Below are positions 45,437 to 46,046 of a DNA stretch of 46,046 bases, in pieces (positions within the stretch are counted from its first letter, which is position 1; each line of letters begins with the position of its first letter). The translations under genes were made by a program, and so were the position numbers. Below the pieces are notes generated by a model that saw only the letters and a program-made list of their open reading frames with translations, did not search any database and was not told the origin of the DNA. The DNA lies in the IMG/VR virus record IMGVR_UViG_3300028831_000595, positions 1-46,046 of that record. The stretch is one strand, 5' to 3'. This DNA is from a virus.

Positions 45437-45843
45437 CCCGCCGGCCCCTCGAGCGCCTCGCGGGCGGTGGCCGCCTGCCAGGTCGACGGGTCGTAGAACA
45501 TGACCTCGCGCAGCGCCAGAAGCAGCCGCTCGTTCTCCCGCTGGCAGTCACTCAGCGCGTTCTCGGCGCGGGCGGTCTGGCCCCGGGCCTCGTCCGCCTG
45601 CGTGCGCCAGACGTCGCGGTCGCGCTCCAGCGCTGCGATGTCCTGCTCCAGCACGCGGATCCGGCGCGACGGCCAATCGCTACGAAGGACCGCTACCTCA
45701 TCGCTCAGCGCGGCGATGCTGCGCAGGTGGGCGGCGGCCTGTTGCAGCGCTTGCTCGCTCATGTGCGTGGGGTCCCACGCCTCGCGGTCCAGCGCGTCCG
45801 CCAACTCCTCCGGCGTCATCTGCTCGCGGGCGCGGTCAGGCAT
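45433..45843 (-). CDS. Coiled-coil protein, 136 aa
   Basis: ATG 45843 is chosen because it overlaps the stop of the terminal gene (ATGCCTGA). The product begins MPDRAREQMTPEELADALDR, the GDRARE-type start shared with two other small genes. It continues as a long coiled coil (RVLEQDIAALERDRDVWRTQ, TARAENALSDCQRENERLLL). Similar small coiled-coil proteins are common in actinophage accessory regions; the role is unknown. Confidence 0.65.
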   Translation of the reverse strand: MPDRAREQMTPEELADALDREAWDPTHMSEQALQQAAAHLRSIAALSDEVAVLRSDWPSRRIRVLEQDIAALERDRDVWRTQADEARGQTARAENALSDCQRENERLLLALREVMFYDPSTWQAATAREALEGPAG

Positions 45844-46046
45844 CGCCCTGCGCCTCGCGTTCACGCCGCATCTGGCGAATCTCGTCGTACACCTCCTGAA
45901 GCTCCGCGTCCTCCTTCCGGATGCGCTCCTCAACGAGGTCGATGCTCACCATCACGTCCTCGTTGGCGTTGGCGATGGTGCCGGGAAGCCAGTCGAGCAG
46001 CGCACCAAGCTCACTCCAGAACGGCGGCGTGATGACCTCGACGCCC
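45836..46046 (-). CDS. 3' part of the gene that runs off the left edge
   Basis: The frame enters at the right edge and ends at TGA 45836. On a circular map it completes the gene that starts at 310 (116 aa in all), ending EIRQMRREREAQGDA. Within the overlap it differs from the left copy by several residues (DW-LPG here against DY-PEG there), so the two ends come from different alleles. Confidence 0.7.
   Translation of the reverse strand, partial: GVEVITPPFWSELGALLDWLPGTIANANEDVMVSIDLVEERIRKEDAELQEVYDEIRQMRREREAQGDA
45877..46046. repeat. Right copy of imperfect terminal direct repeat
   Basis: Matches 1-170 without gaps: identical for the first 106 bases, about a dozen substitutions after that. 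Confidence 0.9.

Noticed and set aside
1-46046. tRNA genes and CRISPR arrays
   Set aside because: No cloverleaf with a T-loop motif and no regularly spaced direct repeats with unique spacers were seen by eye; a tRNA search program could still find a divergent one.

Overview
The window looks like an essentially complete genome of a podovirus-like (short-tailed) phage of a high-GC Gram-positive host, most likely an actinobacterium. Evidence for the host: strongly GC-rich codon use throughout, a phage copy of an actinobacterial-type H2TH integration host factor, a secreted Rpf-like muralytic protein, and two NlpC/P60 cell-wall hydrolases. Evidence for the morphology: a large portal protein, scaffold, capsid, a T7 gp11-like adaptor, a long nozzle-like protein and three big Ala/Pro/Gln-rich internal-virion-type proteins, with no tape measure, tail tube or sheath. 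Bases 1-170 recur, with about a dozen substitutions, at 45877-46046. One minus-strand gene runs off the left edge and is completed at the right edge, so the contig is best read as a circle of about 45.9 kb with a polymorphic overlap.

Layout. Two arms diverge from an 800-bp gene-free control region (1665-2463) that carries iteron-like GCGGACG repeats, an 18-bp CG palindrome, a 13-bp inverted repeat and outward-facing promoters. The rightward arm (2464-18157) holds: (i) small early genes, each preceded by a repeated leader (CCCATCGTCG, hairpins, CGAAAGG ribosome site); (ii) a small serine recombinase and an XRE regulator; (iii) a replication, recombination and modification block with a PD-(D/E)XK exonuclease, a Sak4-like ATPase, a DUF669/SSB-like protein, an mIHF-like protein, a C5-methyltransferase, a RuvC-like resolvase, a primase C-terminal-like domain, a DPPY methyltransferase, a helicase-like ATPase and a candidate small terminase. 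The block is invaded by HNH endonucleases, one of them antisense inside the DPPY methyltransferase frame. One secreted Rpf-like gene points the other way.

The leftward arm starts at 1664 with a chain of very small overlapping genes, including a RyR-domain protein, crosses the contig ends and continues from 45843 down to 18142. Its order is TerL, a Thr/Pro-rich protein, portal, fibre and decoration proteins, scaffold, capsid, adaptor, nozzle, collar fibre, internal virion proteins, tail lysin, then the lysis cassette (coiled-coil/TM protein, holin, microgene, endolysin). The two arms converge and overlap by 16 bp at 18142-18157. Nearly all genes on each arm overlap by GTGA, ATGA or TGATG junctions, which indicates long translationally coupled operons. 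The observations most worth a second look are the repeated leader/hairpin modules, the antisense HNH nested in an open methyltransferase frame, the Rpf-like gene whose ribosome site is locked in a hairpin, and two virion or lysis-region genes that appear to start at near-cognate codons (AUA, ACG).
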